From Prevotella sp. P2-180 (GTDB lineage: Bacteria; Bacteroidota; Bacteroidia; Bacteroidales; Bacteroidaceae), in NCBI RefSeq assembly GCF_002251435.1, contig NZ_NPJI01000099.1, positions 1 through 57,342 of the forward strand: 57,342 bases of DNA, in the 5' to 3' direction. Below the pieces are notes generated by a model that did no database searches, was not told where the DNA came from, and saw nothing but the letters and a program-made list of their open reading frames with translations. Every line of letters begins with the position of its first letter. Position 1 is the stretch's first letter. A program made the translations under genes and the position numbers. Below are positions 35,262 to 45,046 of the stretch, piece by piece.

Positions 35262-36517
35262 CAGATACTATCATAGGACTATTTGCGACGATGATATTCT
35301 CAGCCTTCTTTTCAGGCATGGAGATAGCATTCGTGTCAAGCAACAGGATGCTTGCCGAAATGGAACGAGGCAAAAACGGAATGGCACAAAAGGCCATAGC
35401 CTTCTTCTACCGCCATCCCAACAACTTCGTGAGCACCATGTTAGTGGGCAATAATATTGCATTGGTAATATACGGAATTCTCTTCGCACAGATATTCGAC
35501 GCCACACTCTTTTCGTCACTCGGCGACGGAGAAAGGGTGACAGCCGACACCTTGGCATCCACCATCGTCGTACTCTTCACCGGAGAGTTCATACCCAAAC
35601 TCATCTTCAAGAGCAATCCCAACAAAATGTTATCGCTCTTTGCCCTTCCGGCTATGATATGTTACATACTGCTATATCCAATCTCGCGTTTCGCCACATT
35701 CCTCTCCAAGGGCATGCTGAGGATAGTAGGAATTAGAATGGTAACGGCAAAAGACGAAACAGAGTTCAGTAAGGTAGACCTCGACTATCTTGTACAAAGC
35801 AGCATAGACAACGCCAAAAACGAAGACGACATAGAAGACGAGGTGAAAATATTCCACAACGCGCTCGACTTCTCAGAAACAAAGGTGAGAGACTGTATGG
35901 TGCCACGCACGGAAATAGAAGCAGTCGACATCGACGACTGCACTACGGAAGACCTAAAAAACAAATTCATCGAAACCGGCTTCTCAAAGATTGTGGTTTA
36001 CAAAAACGATATCGACCATGTGGTGGGATATATCCATTCGTCGGAAATGTTTCACGACACCACACAATGGAAAGAACACATCCGCACCCTTCCTTTCGTA
36101 CCCGAGACCATGACCGCCCAAAAACTCATGCACATCTTCCTTCAGCAGAAACGCTCCTTGGCCATCGTCGTCGACGAGTTTGGAGGCACCAGCGGTCTCG
36201 TCTCCCTTGAAGATATTGTAGAAGAAATTTTCGGCGACATCGAAGACGAACACGACAGCAACAACTACGTGGCAAAGAAAACCGACAGTGGTGAATACAT
36301 ACTCTCGGCAAGACTCGAAATAGAGAAGGTGAACGAAATGTTCGCCCTCGACCTTCCCGAAAGCGACGATTACATGACCGTCGGCGGACTCATTCTCCAC
36401 GAGTACCAAAGTTTCCCGAAACTCAACGAAATAGTGGTCATAGACAAATTCGAATTCAAGATAATTAAAAGCACAATGACAAAAATTGAGCTTGTAAGGC
36501 TAAAAATAACCGAATAA
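35258..36517 (+). CDS. CNNM/CorC-HlyC family membrane protein with CBS domains
   Basis: A 419-aa protein of the hemolysin C/CorC superfamily: N-terminal CNNM (DUF21) transmembrane domain (about 1-190; FFSGMEIAFVSSNRMLAEME, FTGEFIPKLIFK), a CBS pair (about 205-330; VRDCMVPRTEIEAVDIDD, RSLAIVVDEFGGTSGLVSLEDIVEEIFGDIEDEHD) and a C-terminal CorC_HlyC domain (about 340-419). Members are linked to Mg/Co transport; in gliding Bacteroidota a related protein is GldE. Overlaps lptC by 4 bp and precedes ppiD. Confidence 0.9.
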   Translation: MTDTIIGLFATMIFSAFFSGMEIAFVSSNRMLAEMERGKNGMAQKAIAFFYRHPNNFVSTMLVGNNIALVIYGILFAQIFDATLFSSLGDGERVTADTLASTIVVLFTGEFIPKLIFKSNPNKMLSLFALPAMICYILLYPISRFATFLSKGMLRIVGIRMVTAKDETEFSKVDLDYLVQSSIDNAKNEDDIEDEVKIFHNALDFSETKVRDCMVPRTEIEAVDIDDCTTEDLKNKFIETGFSKIVVYKNDIDHVVGYIHSSEMFHDTTQWKEHIRTLPFVPETMTAQKLMHIFLQQKRSLAIVVDEFGGTSGLVSLEDIVEEIFGDIEDEHDSNNYVAKKTDSGEYILSARLEIEKVNEMFALDLPESDDYMTVGGLILHEYQSFPKLNEIVVIDKFEFKIIKSTMTKIELVRLKITE

Positions 36518-36562
36518 ATCCATTTTTTTTGGATTTTCTTCCGTTATTTGATATAATTTTTG

Positions 36563-36570
36563 TAATTTTG
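36563..36570 (+). promoter_or_regulatory. -7 promoter box of ppiD
   Basis: TAATTTTG followed by TGCG, 58 nt before ATG 36629; gives ppiD a promoter of its own. Confidence 0.5.
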
Positions 36571-36628
36571 TGCGCTAAAAGCGATTAAAAGCATTGAAAC
36601 AAAAAATAAAAACAATAAAAACAAAGTA

Positions 36629-38761
36629 ATGGCAGCATTAGGAACAATCAGAAAAAGAGGCGTGACCTTGATTGTAATTATCGGTCTGGGCCTCTTCGCA
36701 TTCATTGCCGAAGAAGCATTCCGCTCGTGCGAAGCTACCAGCAACGAGCAACGCCAGCAAGTAGGCAAAGTGTTGGGAGAAAAAATCTCTGTACAGGATT
36801 TTCAAGCTCTCGTAGACGAGTATCAAGAGGTAATCAAGATGACCCAAGGTCGCGACAACCTCTCAGAAGAAGAACTCAATCAGGTCAAAGACCAGGTGTG
36901 GAACAGCTATGTCAACAGCATCATCATGAAGAAAGAGGCTGAAAAGCTCGGACTCACCGTCACCGACACTGAGTTGCAGAACATTCTAAAGGAAGGCACA
37001 AGCCCAATCTTGATGCAGACTCCTTTCGTCAACCAGCAGACAGGACGTTTCGACGCGTCCCAGCTCACAAAATTCCTTGCAGACTACAAGAAGACAACAG
37101 CGGCCAACCCGCAATTGGCAGAACAATACCAGAAGGTATACAACTACTGGAAGTTTATCGAGAAGACACTGCGCCAGCAGACACTCGCACAGAAGTACCA
37201 GCAGCTCCTTGCCAGCTGTCTCATCTCCAATCCAGTTTCGGCCAAGGCTGCTTTCAAAGACCAAAATGAGGAAAGCGACATTCAACTTGCTTCAATAGCC
37301 TACTCTACCATCAACGACAGCAAGGTTACTGTAACCGACGCTGACATAAAGGCTAAGTATGAGGAAAACAAGGAGATGTATCGTCAGTATATGGAAACAC
37401 GCGACATCAAATACGTCGACTTCCAGGTAAAGGCTTCCGCAGCCGACCGCAAGGCTCTCATGGCCACTATGGTAGAAGCTCAGAAAAACCTTCAGGCCAA
37501 CGAAGACCCAGCACAGGTAGTGCGCAAGGCACAATCACAGGTGTCGTTCACAGGCGTTCCTGTTTCTTCAAAGGTAATGCCACGAGACATCGCAGCCAAG
37601 ATAGACTCCATGTCTGTTGGACAGACCACAGCTCCGTTTGAGACAGTTTACGACAACACTCTCAACGTAGTGAAGCTCATCAGCAGCGTACAGATACCTG
37701 ACTCTGTAGAGTACTGCCAGATTCAGGTTGGCGCCGAGACTATCGAAAAGACCCGCCAGCGTGCTGACAGCATCTACAAGGCTCTGGCAGCAGGTGCCGA
37801 TTTTGAGGCCATCGCCAAGAAATATGGCCAGGAAGGCAAGCCACAGTGGTTTACTTCTAATATGTATGAGGCAGCACCCACCATCGACGCCGACACCAAG
37901 AAGTATATCGAGGCTCTTACACAGTCAGAAGGTCTGAAAAACGTTGAGTTCACACAGGGCAACGTAATAGTGAAGGTAACGACACGCAAGTCCATGTCTA
38001 CAAAATATGTAGCAGCTATAGTAAAGCACACCATCGACTTCTCAAAGGCCACCTACTCTGCAGCATACAACAAGTTCAGCCAGTATGTAAGCGAAAGCCA
38101 AAACGCTGAAGCCCTTGTCAACAACGCAAAGAAGTATGGTTACACCGTTCTCGAACGTGCAGACATCCTCAACTCTGAGCACAACGTGGCTGGCGTACGC
38201 AGCACTCACGAAGCCATGAAGTGGATATTCGACGCAGAGAAGAGCGAGGTATCTCCACTTTACGAGTGTGGCAACAACGACCATCTGCTTGTAGTGGCTC
38301 TGACAGGCATTCATAAGGAAGGCTACCGCGACATAGCTTCTGTAAAAGACATGGTCAAGCAGGAAGTTATCCGCGACAAGAAGTATGACATGCTCAAGGA
38401 GAAACTTGCCGGCGTAACTAGCGTTGAGGCTGCAAAGGGAAAGGGTGCACAAGTGGCACTGGTTCCACAGGTAACATTTGCCGCTCCAGCCTTCATTCAA
38501 GCTACTGGTGCCAGCGAGCCAGCTCTCAGCGGAGCAATAGCAGCCACCAAGCAAGGTCAGTTCTGTCCTCGTGTCATCAAGGGCAATGCCGGTGCCTATA
38601 TGTTCAAGGTAGTGAAGAAGGCACAGCGCAGCGGTGTCAAGTTCGACACCAAGGCCACAGAGGCACAGCTCAAGCAGCAGGCACTCCAGGCAGCAAGCCG
38701 TTTCATGAACGAGCTCTACCTGAAGGCAGATGTTGAGGACAACCGCTACCTCTTCTTCTAA
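36629..38761 (+). CDS. PpiD/SurA-like periplasmic peptidylprolyl isomerase
   Basis: A 710-aa membrane-anchored folding factor. One N-terminal membrane helix (GVTLIVIIGLGLFAFIAEEAF, about 11-31) is followed by a SurA-type chaperone domain (GEKISVQDFQALVDEYQEV, the usual entry). A parvulin-like PPIC region lies near 357-450 (EYCQIQVGAETIEKTRQRADSIYKALAAGADFEAIAKKYGQ, split here by my reading), and further chaperone helices reach the C-terminus. The size matches Bacteroidota PpiD proteins. It would assist folding of exported outer-membrane proteins, which fits the upstream OMP and lptC genes. A rho-independent terminator ends the run. Confidence 0.88.
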   Translation: MAALGTIRKRGVTLIVIIGLGLFAFIAEEAFRSCEATSNEQRQQVGKVLGEKISVQDFQALVDEYQEVIKMTQGRDNLSEEELNQVKDQVWNSYVNSIIMKKEAEKLGLTVTDTELQNILKEGTSPILMQTPFVNQQTGRFDASQLTKFLADYKKTTAANPQLAEQYQKVYNYWKFIEKTLRQQTLAQKYQQLLASCLISNPVSAKAAFKDQNEESDIQLASIAYSTINDSKVTVTDADIKAKYEENKEMYRQYMETRDIKYVDFQVKASAADRKALMATMVEAQKNLQANEDPAQVVRKAQSQVSFTGVPVSSKVMPRDIAAKIDSMSVGQTTAPFETVYDNTLNVVKLISSVQIPDSVEYCQIQVGAETIEKTRQRADSIYKALAAGADFEAIAKKYGQEGKPQWFTSNMYEAAPTIDADTKKYIEALTQSEGLKNVEFTQGNVIVKVTTRKSMSTKYVAAIVKHTIDFSKATYSAAYNKFSQYVSESQNAEALVNNAKKYGYTVLERADILNSEHNVAGVRSTHEAMKWIFDAEKSEVSPLYECGNNDHLLVVALTGIHKEGYRDIASVKDMVKQEVIRDKKYDMLKEKLAGVTSVEAAKGKGAQVALVPQVTFAAPAFIQATGASEPALSGAIAATKQGQFCPRVIKGNAGAYMFKVVKKAQRSGVKFDTKATEAQLKQQALQAASRFMNELYLKADVEDNRYLFF

Positions 38762-38791
38762 TCAAGAAACTTTAGTATAAACACAAATAAA

Positions 38792-38825
38792 AAAGGTGTA
38801 TCGATTTTCGATACACCTTTATTTT
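38792..38825. terminator. Bidirectional terminator between ppiD and the AMP-ligase genes
   Basis: Perfect 12-bp stem (38792-38803 and 38809-38820, AAAGGTGTATCG and complement) with an ATTTT loop. T-rich on the plus side (ATTTTTG) and A-rich on the other, so it serves both convergent units. Confidence 0.92.
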
Positions 38826-38837
38826 TGTTTTCTATCC

Positions 38838-40499
38838 TCATTTATACAGATATCTCTTTATACTCTTCTTTGGAGTCTTTTCAAATTCCTGTTTGTGAAT
38901 TTCCACTTCGGCTATCTTGCAATATGCCGGTAGCTGCTCATTAACCAATATTCTGTTTTGCTCCATCATTTGGGCAATATCATTGTCGTGCAGTCCAAGA
39001 TCATGCAGTGCATCCATATCGGGATGGACGAGAGCCACAAGTTTGGTGTCGCGTTGCACAACAATGGTTTCAACCACCATCTGCATTGAGTTCATCTTGT
39101 CTTCTATTTCCTCCGGATAAATGTTTTGTCCACTTGGCCCGAGTAACATGTTTTTGGAGCGTCCACGGATGAATACATTTCCGGCAGAGTCCATAGTGCC
39201 CAAGTCGCCAGTATGATACCAGCCGTCGGAATCTATGGTTTGTGCCGTGGCCTCTGGATTTTTGTAGTACCCGAGCATGACGTTTGTTCCTCTTGCGAGT
39301 ATTTCACCAGCGATGTTCTCAGGGTCAGGACTGTCTATCTTCACCTCCATGTGGATGACGGCTCGTCCGCAACTGCCTGGCACAAAGCTCTGATAGTCGG
39401 AATAACAGATTATCGGGGCACACTCAGTGGCTCCATATCCTACGGTGAACGGGAAGTTGATGCTCTTCAGAAACATTTCCACCTCGTGGTTAAAGGCAGC
39501 ACCTCCGATAATGATTTCATAGAACTGGTCGCCAAAGGCTTTTTTCACCTGTTCGCATACGCGTTGTTGTATTTTCTTGTTTATCATAGGAATGTTCCAC
39601 AGCAGTTTCATCTTATTGTTCTGCAGTTTTGGGAACACCTTCTTCCTGATAATCTTCTCGATGATGAGAGGCACGGCTATGATAATGGAAGGCTTTACGT
39701 CGGTAAAGGCCTGTGCGATAATAGCTGGCGAGGGTATGCGGGTGAGATAGTAGATGTGGCAACCATGCAGGAATTCGAATATGAACTCGAAGGCCATACC
39801 ATACATGTGTGCCATTGGCAGTATGCTGATTACGCTGTCGCCTCGATTCACCACCTTGCCCAACACGTGTTCTGCAAAGTCGTAGTTGCCCCAAAGGGCA
39901 CGATATGGAATCATAACTCCCTTGGAAAAACCGGTGGTGCCCGATGTATAGTTGATGAGGGCGAGCTCGTTTGGGTCTGTTTCCTTAAAGTACGATACGT
40001 GTTGTTTTCTGAAATACTTTGGATATTTCTTTCCGAACATTTCATTCAGATGCTCACGGGCATAGGTGAGTTTGTCGGTGCGTGATAGTGCAAGCGAATA
40101 GTCGGGAATGTTGATGATGCCTTCAAGTCCTGGCATCTTTGTTCCGTCTATCTGCGATGCCACCACGTCTCCCACGAAAAGTAACTTTGCCTCACTATGG
40201 TTTACGATATTGTATATCTGTTCGGGTGTGAACTCGTGAAGCACCGGCACTGCTATTGCACCATAGGTGAGTGTGGCAAGGAAAGCCACGGCCCAGTTGG
40301 CGCAGTTTCTTCCACAGAGGGCAATTTTGTCTCCACGTTTCACACCACTGTTTTCAAACAGAATGTGTAGTTTTTCAATCTTTCTCGCTACATCATGAAA
40401 CTGATATGTAGCTCCCTTATAGTCGGTGAGCGCATCGTAGTCCCAGTTGTCCACTATGCTACGCTCAATAATTTCATTAAAGCAAGGCACTTGTTTCAT
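38838..40499 (-). CDS. AMP-binding acyl-CoA synthetase-like protein, copy 1
   Basis: A 553-aa ANL-superfamily enzyme that adenylates a carboxylic acid, probably a fatty acid, and transfers it to CoA. Core motifs: INYTSGTTGFSKGV (P-loop, about 195), FTVGYGATECAPI near 350, YHTGDLGTMD near 425, and the C-terminal catalytic Lys in KTPKKSIKRYLYK. The beginning (MKQVPCFNEIIERSIVDNW) lacks a long N-extension. It is about two-thirds identical to the next gene (same segments: YHDVARKIEKLHILFENSG), so the pair arose by tandem duplication. Substrate cannot be told. Separated from copy 2 by 48 bp, so the two are likely cotranscribed. Confidence 0.88.
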   Translation of the reverse strand: MKQVPCFNEIIERSIVDNWDYDALTDYKGATYQFHDVARKIEKLHILFENSGVKRGDKIALCGRNCANWAVAFLATLTYGAIAVPVLHEFTPEQIYNIVNHSEAKLLFVGDVVASQIDGTKMPGLEGIINIPDYSLALSRTDKLTYAREHLNEMFGKKYPKYFRKQHVSYFKETDPNELALINYTSGTTGFSKGVMIPYRALWGNYDFAEHVLGKVVNRGDSVISILPMAHMYGMAFEFIFEFLHGCHIYYLTRIPSPAIIAQAFTDVKPSIIIAVPLIIEKIIRKKVFPKLQNNKMKLLWNIPMINKKIQQRVCEQVKKAFGDQFYEIIIGGAAFNHEVEMFLKSINFPFTVGYGATECAPIICYSDYQSFVPGSCGRAVIHMEVKIDSPDPENIAGEILARGTNVMLGYYKNPEATAQTIDSDGWYHTGDLGTMDSAGNVFIRGRSKNMLLGPSGQNIYPEEIEDKMNSMQMVVETIVVQRDTKLVALVHPDMDALHDLGLHDNDIAQMMEQNRILVNEQLPAYCKIAEVEIHKQEFEKTPKKSIKRYLYK

Positions 40500-40547
40500 A
40501 AACCAAATTGTTTGTTATTATAATGTCTCTCCTTTCTTAAAGTAACT

Positions 40548-42215
40548 TTATAATACATCCTTATACAGGTATCTTTTTATGCTCTTCTTTGGTGTTTTCG
40601 CAAACTCCTCATTGTGTATTTTCACAGCAGAGATAGAGCAGAATGGCGGAAGCTGTGCATTGAGTTCCTTTCTGTTTTGCTCCATCACCTCCATTATGTC
40701 AGTTTCGTTGAATCCCATGGTCTTGGCTTCCTCAAAGTCTGGATATACCAACGCCACGAGTTTATCTCCCTTTTGTAGTATCAGGCTCTCATTGACCATA
40801 GCCATGGAGTTTAGCTTGTCTTCTATCTCCTCTGGGTAAACGTTTTGTCCGTTTGCCCCGAGCAGCATGTTTTTGATTCGTCCCCGAATAAACACATGAC
40901 CGTCTGCCGACATTGTGGCAAGGTCGCCTGAATGATACCATCCATCCTTGTCGAGCACCTCTGCCGTTGCTTCCGGGTTTTTGTAATATCCCAGCATGAC
41001 GTTAACTCCCCTTGCCACTATTTCTCCTGGAATATTTTCTGGGTCAGGGCTAAGAATCTTCACCTCCATATGTTTCACGGGAGTGCCACAGCTTCCTGGA
41101 ATAAAGTCTTTCCAGTCGCTATATGTGATGAGTGGGGCACACTCGGTGGCTCCATATCCTGATGTGATTGGGAAATCAATGCTTTTCAGGAATTTTTCTA
41201 TCTCTTGGTTGAGGGCTGCTCCTCCTGTCATCACCTCATATGCGTTTCCTCCAAACACTTCCATCACAATCTGGCAAATACGTTCTTTCACCTTTTTGTT
41301 TATTACGGGCATGTTCCACAATAGTTTCACCTTATTATTCTGTATGCGCGGGAAGATATACTTTCTAATGATTTTGTCTACCACCAGTGGTACAGATATC
41401 ACCACTGCCGGCTTCACTTCAGAAAAGGCTTGGGCGATGATGGCTGGCGACGGCAGGCGAGTAAGGAAGAAGAGGTGGCAGCCATGAACAAACGGGAAGA
41501 TGAACTCCACCATCATGCCATACATGTGTGCCATGGGCAGTATGCTGAGTATGTTGCTGCCGGCCGGAAACTTGTCTCCTAACACATCGATACAAAAGTC
41601 GAGGTTTCCCCAAATGGCCCTATAAGGCAGCATCACTCCCTTTGAAAAGCCCGTAGTGCCGCTGGTATAGTTGATGATGGCAAGTTCTTCAGCTTCTGCC
41701 TCATGATAGTGAACATCCTCTGCACGGAAACAACGCGGGAAGCGTCTGCCGAATATCTCATTGAGATGCTCGCGTGCATAAGTTAAATCATCAGTCCTCG
41801 ATAGCATGAGCGAATAGTCGGGAATGTTTATTATACCTTCAAGTCCGGGCATTTGGGCCGGATCTATCTCCTTAGCCACAAAGTCGCCCACAAAGAGCAA
41901 CTTTGCTTCGCTATGGTTTACAATATTATAGATCTGCTCCGGTTTGAACTCGTTTTGTATAGGTACAGCCACTGCACCATAGGTAAGTGTGGCGAAGAAA
42001 GCCACTGCCCAATGTGCGGAATTTCTTCCGCATAGGCCTATTTTGTCTCCCTTCTTCAATCCCGAATTTTCAAACAGGATATGAAGTTTCTCTATCTTAC
42101 GAGCCACATCGTGATACTGAAGCGTGATGCCCTTGTAGTCGGTAAGGGCATCGAGATGCCAGTTGCTTATAATGCTGCTTTCAATATATGAATTGAAATT
42201 GCGATATGTATTCAT
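40548..42215 (-). CDS. AMP-binding acyl-CoA synthetase-like protein, copy 2
   Basis: A 555-aa paralogue of copy 1 with the same motifs: INYTSGTTGFSKGV, ITSGYGATECAPL, YHSGDLATMSADGH and KTPKKSIKRYLYK. I start at ATG 42215 (MNTYRNFNSYIESS); the frame runs 18 codons further but into the promoter. It is the first gene of the pair, with a promoter directly upstream. The two copies differ most in the first 20 and the last 30 residues and in the acyl-binding middle part, so different substrates are possible. Confidence 0.88.
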   Translation of the reverse strand: MNTYRNFNSYIESSIISNWHLDALTDYKGITLQYHDVARKIEKLHILFENSGLKKGDKIGLCGRNSAHWAVAFFATLTYGAVAVPIQNEFKPEQIYNIVNHSEAKLLFVGDFVAKEIDPAQMPGLEGIINIPDYSLMLSRTDDLTYAREHLNEIFGRRFPRCFRAEDVHYHEAEAEELAIINYTSGTTGFSKGVMLPYRAIWGNLDFCIDVLGDKFPAGSNILSILPMAHMYGMMVEFIFPFVHGCHLFFLTRLPSPAIIAQAFSEVKPAVVISVPLVVDKIIRKYIFPRIQNNKVKLLWNMPVINKKVKERICQIVMEVFGGNAYEVMTGGAALNQEIEKFLKSIDFPITSGYGATECAPLITYSDWKDFIPGSCGTPVKHMEVKILSPDPENIPGEIVARGVNVMLGYYKNPEATAEVLDKDGWYHSGDLATMSADGHVFIRGRIKNMLLGANGQNVYPEEIEDKLNSMAMVNESLILQKGDKLVALVYPDFEEAKTMGFNETDIMEVMEQNRKELNAQLPPFCSISAVKIHNEEFAKTPKKSIKRYLYKDVL

Positions 42216-42238
42216 TGCACAAAGTTTGAATTTTTGTG

Positions 42239-42246
42239 CAAAGATA
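42239..42246 (-). promoter_or_regulatory. -7 promoter box of the acyl-CoA synthetase pair
   Basis: TATCTTTG followed by CAC on the minus strand, 23 nt before ATG 42215. Confidence 0.55.
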
Positions 42247-42376
42247 ATTGTTTTTCTGCACATTCGCAAACTTTTTGTGCATAAACTTGACTTTATGGCA
42301 TAGTTTTTTTTAATTTATATTGATAAAGTGAAAAAAAAGCCATAAAATGAGACAAAAAAGCTACTATGACTATAAA

Positions 42377-43624
42377 TTATTCGTATCTCATAGACTTGGC
42401 CGGACTGATATGCGACACAAGATAACTTGGTGCGACAAGCACAAGTATGCTTACCACAAGAGTCACAACATTGAGCACCGCGAAGGCAATCAGATTTATT
42501 TCTACCGGAGCCTCACTGACGTAGTATGTAGCCGGGTCAAGGCTTATAATGCCCGTAAATTTCTGAAGACAGATGACGAGCATGGCAAACAAGTCGCCAA
42601 ACAGGATGCCACGGCCTATGACGAAAACGGCAAACCAGAGAAACGTATGGCGTATGGAAGAGTTGCGCGCTCCAAGGGCTTTGAGTGTGCCTATCATCTG
42701 TGTACGCTCAAGAATGATGATAAGAAGACCGGATATCATGGTGAAACCCGCTACACATATCATCAACACAAGAATGATCCACACGTTGATGTCGAGCAAC
42801 GACAGCCAAGAGAAAATCTGCGGATAAGCCTCATAGATAGTTTGCGAAGTAAAGACGTCGCCATATTTGTCGGTATTGCGGTTCACCTTTTCCACCACGT
42901 TTTGTGCCGTGGTTTCCAGTGTATTGAAGTCCTTGACTGTGAGTTCTGCACCAGAACATTGTCCAGGCTCCCAGTTGTTTACTTTTGAAGAGGTATACAT
43001 GTCGGTGAAGCAGAGTGAATTGTCAAACTGGCTCATGTTTGTCTCGAATATGCCGGCCACCGTAAACTTTCTTGCCCTCACCCCCTTGTCGTTGATAAAA
43101 TATCCGAAAATGGCGTCGCCGACCTTTATCTTCAGTGTAGATGCCGTATTGGTAGAAACGAGCAGTTTGTTTGTCGACTTCTTCGAACTGAATTGCGGTA
43201 TTTCGCCATCCACCATGTTTTCCTTAATGAAAGTCCAGTCGTACTCCTCGCCCACTCCCTTGAAGGCTATGCCGAGGAAGTCGTTGTCGGTTTTCAGGAT
43301 GCCTTGCGCCGTGGAATAGCGTTGTGCATGGCTGATGCCAGGAATATGGGCATAGGCATTCAGCAGGCTGTCGTCGATACACACGGGATAGGAGTCGGTA
43401 CTTTGCATGGCAAGGAAGTTTGCAACTTGAATATGGCTGCCAAAGCCTATCACCTTGTCGCGTATGGTATGTTTGAATCCGAGCACCACTGCCACTGTGA
43501 TAATCATCACAGCCAGTCCGATAGCCACACCTAATGTGGCAATATGTATTGCAGGGCGACTGACTGTCCGCCTGTCGCCCTTGTCATTGTATATTCTCTT
43601 GGCTAAAAAATAAGAAAAGTTCAT
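42377..43624 (-). CDS. FtsX/LolC-like ABC transporter permease
   Basis: A 415-aa inner-membrane protein with the MacB/FtsX layout: one N-terminal helix (IATLGVAIGLAVMIITVAVVLG), a large periplasmic domain (about 55-280) and three C-terminal helices (e.g. VWIILVLMICVAGFTMISGLLIII, LVSILVLVAPSYLVSHI). It resembles the LolC/LolE type that pulls lipoproteins from the inner membrane for LolA. I start at ATG 43624 (MNFSYFLAKRIYNDKGD), as most homologues begin; a GTG at 43648 would overlap the previous gene by 4 bp. The ATPase partner is not adjacent. Confidence 0.85.
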   Translation of the reverse strand: MNFSYFLAKRIYNDKGDRRTVSRPAIHIATLGVAIGLAVMIITVAVVLGFKHTIRDKVIGFGSHIQVANFLAMQSTDSYPVCIDDSLLNAYAHIPGISHAQRYSTAQGILKTDNDFLGIAFKGVGEEYDWTFIKENMVDGEIPQFSSKKSTNKLLVSTNTASTLKIKVGDAIFGYFINDKGVRARKFTVAGIFETNMSQFDNSLCFTDMYTSSKVNNWEPGQCSGAELTVKDFNTLETTAQNVVEKVNRNTDKYGDVFTSQTIYEAYPQIFSWLSLLDINVWIILVLMICVAGFTMISGLLIIILERTQMIGTLKALGARNSSIRHTFLWFAVFVIGRGILFGDLFAMLVICLQKFTGIISLDPATYYVSEAPVEINLIAFAVLNVVTLVVSILVLVAPSYLVSHISPAKSMRYE

Positions 43625-43644
43625 TCTTAGTTTGTTTATCTGAC

Positions 43645-44844
43645 TCACTCCACTCTTCCGGGATAAGCCTCCAAGGCTTTCTTCAAAACCACCAAGGCCC
43701 TGTTAAGGTCGTCTTTCTTCAGTACGTATGCTATTCTGACTTGGTCGCGTCCTGCCCCTGGTGTGGTGTAGAATCCTGAGGCTGGCGCCATCATCACAGT
43801 CTCTCCTTCATACTCAAAGTCTGAAAGACACCAACGGCAGAATTTCTCACTGTCGTCTACTGGCAACTTCGCCACGGTATAGAACGCTCCCATTGGTATG
43901 GGCGAGTATACTCCCGGTATACGGTTCAGTCCGTCGATAAGACATTTTCTTCGCTCCACATATTCATCATATACCTCACGCAAGTATTCCTCCGGAGTGT
44001 CGAGCGAGGCCTCTGCCACAAGTTGTCCGATGAGTGGTGGCGAGAGGCGTGCCTGGCAGAATTTCATCACAGCCTTTCTCACTTCCTTGTTTTTTGTGAT
44101 AAGAGCCCCTATGCGTATTCCACACTCAGAGTATCGCTTCGATACAGAGTCGATGAGTATCACGTTTTGTTGTATACCTTCAAGATGACAAGCACTGATA
44201 TATGGCGAACCAGTATATATATACTCGCGGTAAACCTCGTCGGAGAAGAGATACAGGTCGTATTTCTTCACGAGGTCGCGTATCTGGTTCATCTCACGTC
44301 TGGTGTATAGATAACCAGTGGGGTTGTTTGGGTTGCAAATCATGATGGCGCGTGTGCGGTCGTTGATGAGCTCCTCAAACTTTTCCACTTTTGGCAACGA
44401 GAATCCCTCGTCGATAGTAGTGGCTATGGTACGGATACGTGCACCCGCCGATATGGCAAAGGCCATATAGTTGGCGTATGCAGGCTCTGGCACGATAATC
44501 TCGTCGCCAGGATTGAGACACGACATAAAGGCGAAAAGCACAGCCTCACTACCACCAGAAGTGATGATAATGTCGTCGGCTTCCACCTGGATATCATATC
44601 GCCTGTAATAGTCGACAAGTTTCTCTCGATAGCTCTTGATGCCCTGTGAAGGTGAATATTCAAGAATTTTGCGGTCGATGTGCTTTAATGCGTCAAGACC
44701 GACTTGCGGAGTTGGAAGGTCTGGCTGACCGATATTGAGGTGGTAAACCTTCGTTCCGCGTTGTTTGGCGGCAGCTGCGAGAGGTGCGAGTTTCCTGATT
44801 GGTGACTCTGGCATCTCAAGTCCGCGTACAGATATTTCCGGCAT
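43645..44844 (-). CDS. Class I/II PLP-dependent aminotransferase (aspartate-aminotransferase-like)
   Basis: A 399-aa fold-type I aminotransferase. Signatures: HLNIGQPDLPTP near 37, SQGIKSYREKL, TSGGSEAVLFAF near 100, NPNNPTGYLYTRREM near 170 and the PLP-binding Lys in DSVSKRYSECGIRIGALI near 235. The C-terminal part contains the arginine DQVRIAYVL. It probably uses aspartate or another dicarboxylic amino acid, but exact substrate cannot be read. It leads the unit with the FtsX-like gene and has a promoter in the shared gap with the pseudokinase. Confidence 0.92.
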   Translation of the reverse strand: MPEISVRGLEMPESPIRKLAPLAAAAKQRGTKVYHLNIGQPDLPTPQVGLDALKHIDRKILEYSPSQGIKSYREKLVDYYRRYDIQVEADDIIITSGGSEAVLFAFMSCLNPGDEIIVPEPAYANYMAFAISAGARIRTIATTIDEGFSLPKVEKFEELINDRTRAIMICNPNNPTGYLYTRREMNQIRDLVKKYDLYLFSDEVYREYIYTGSPYISACHLEGIQQNVILIDSVSKRYSECGIRIGALITKNKEVRKAVMKFCQARLSPPLIGQLVAEASLDTPEEYLREVYDEYVERRKCLIDGLNRIPGVYSPIPMGAFYTVAKLPVDDSEKFCRWCLSDFEYEGETVMMAPASGFYTTPGAGRDQVRIAYVLKKDDLNRALVVLKKALEAYPGRVE

Positions 44845-44872
44845 GCTAATTAATAATATTTTTTTTCGGGTG

Positions 44873-44880
44873 CAAAGTTA
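44873..44880 (-). promoter_or_regulatory. -7 promoter box of the aminotransferase gene
   Basis: TAACTTTG followed by CACCC on the minus strand, 29 nt before ATG 44844. Confidence 0.55.
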
Positions 44881-45006
44881 ATATTATTAATTGACAATCG
44901 GCAATGAGTAAAGAAAAAATAATCAAAATAATGGCATTTTATGTGGCAAAACATACAAATTAACATATTTTTTGGCAATCCTTTCGCTCATTTCACTAAA
45001 AAGTCT

Positions 45007-45014
45007 TACTTTTG
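45007..45014 (+). promoter_or_regulatory. -7 promoter box of the pseudokinase operon
   Basis: TACTTTTG followed by CGGC, 33 nt before ATG 45047. An AGGAG near 45033 could be a weak ribosome-binding site. Confidence 0.5.
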
Positions 45015-45046
45015 CGGCACTTTAAAAATATTAGGAGATACAGACG

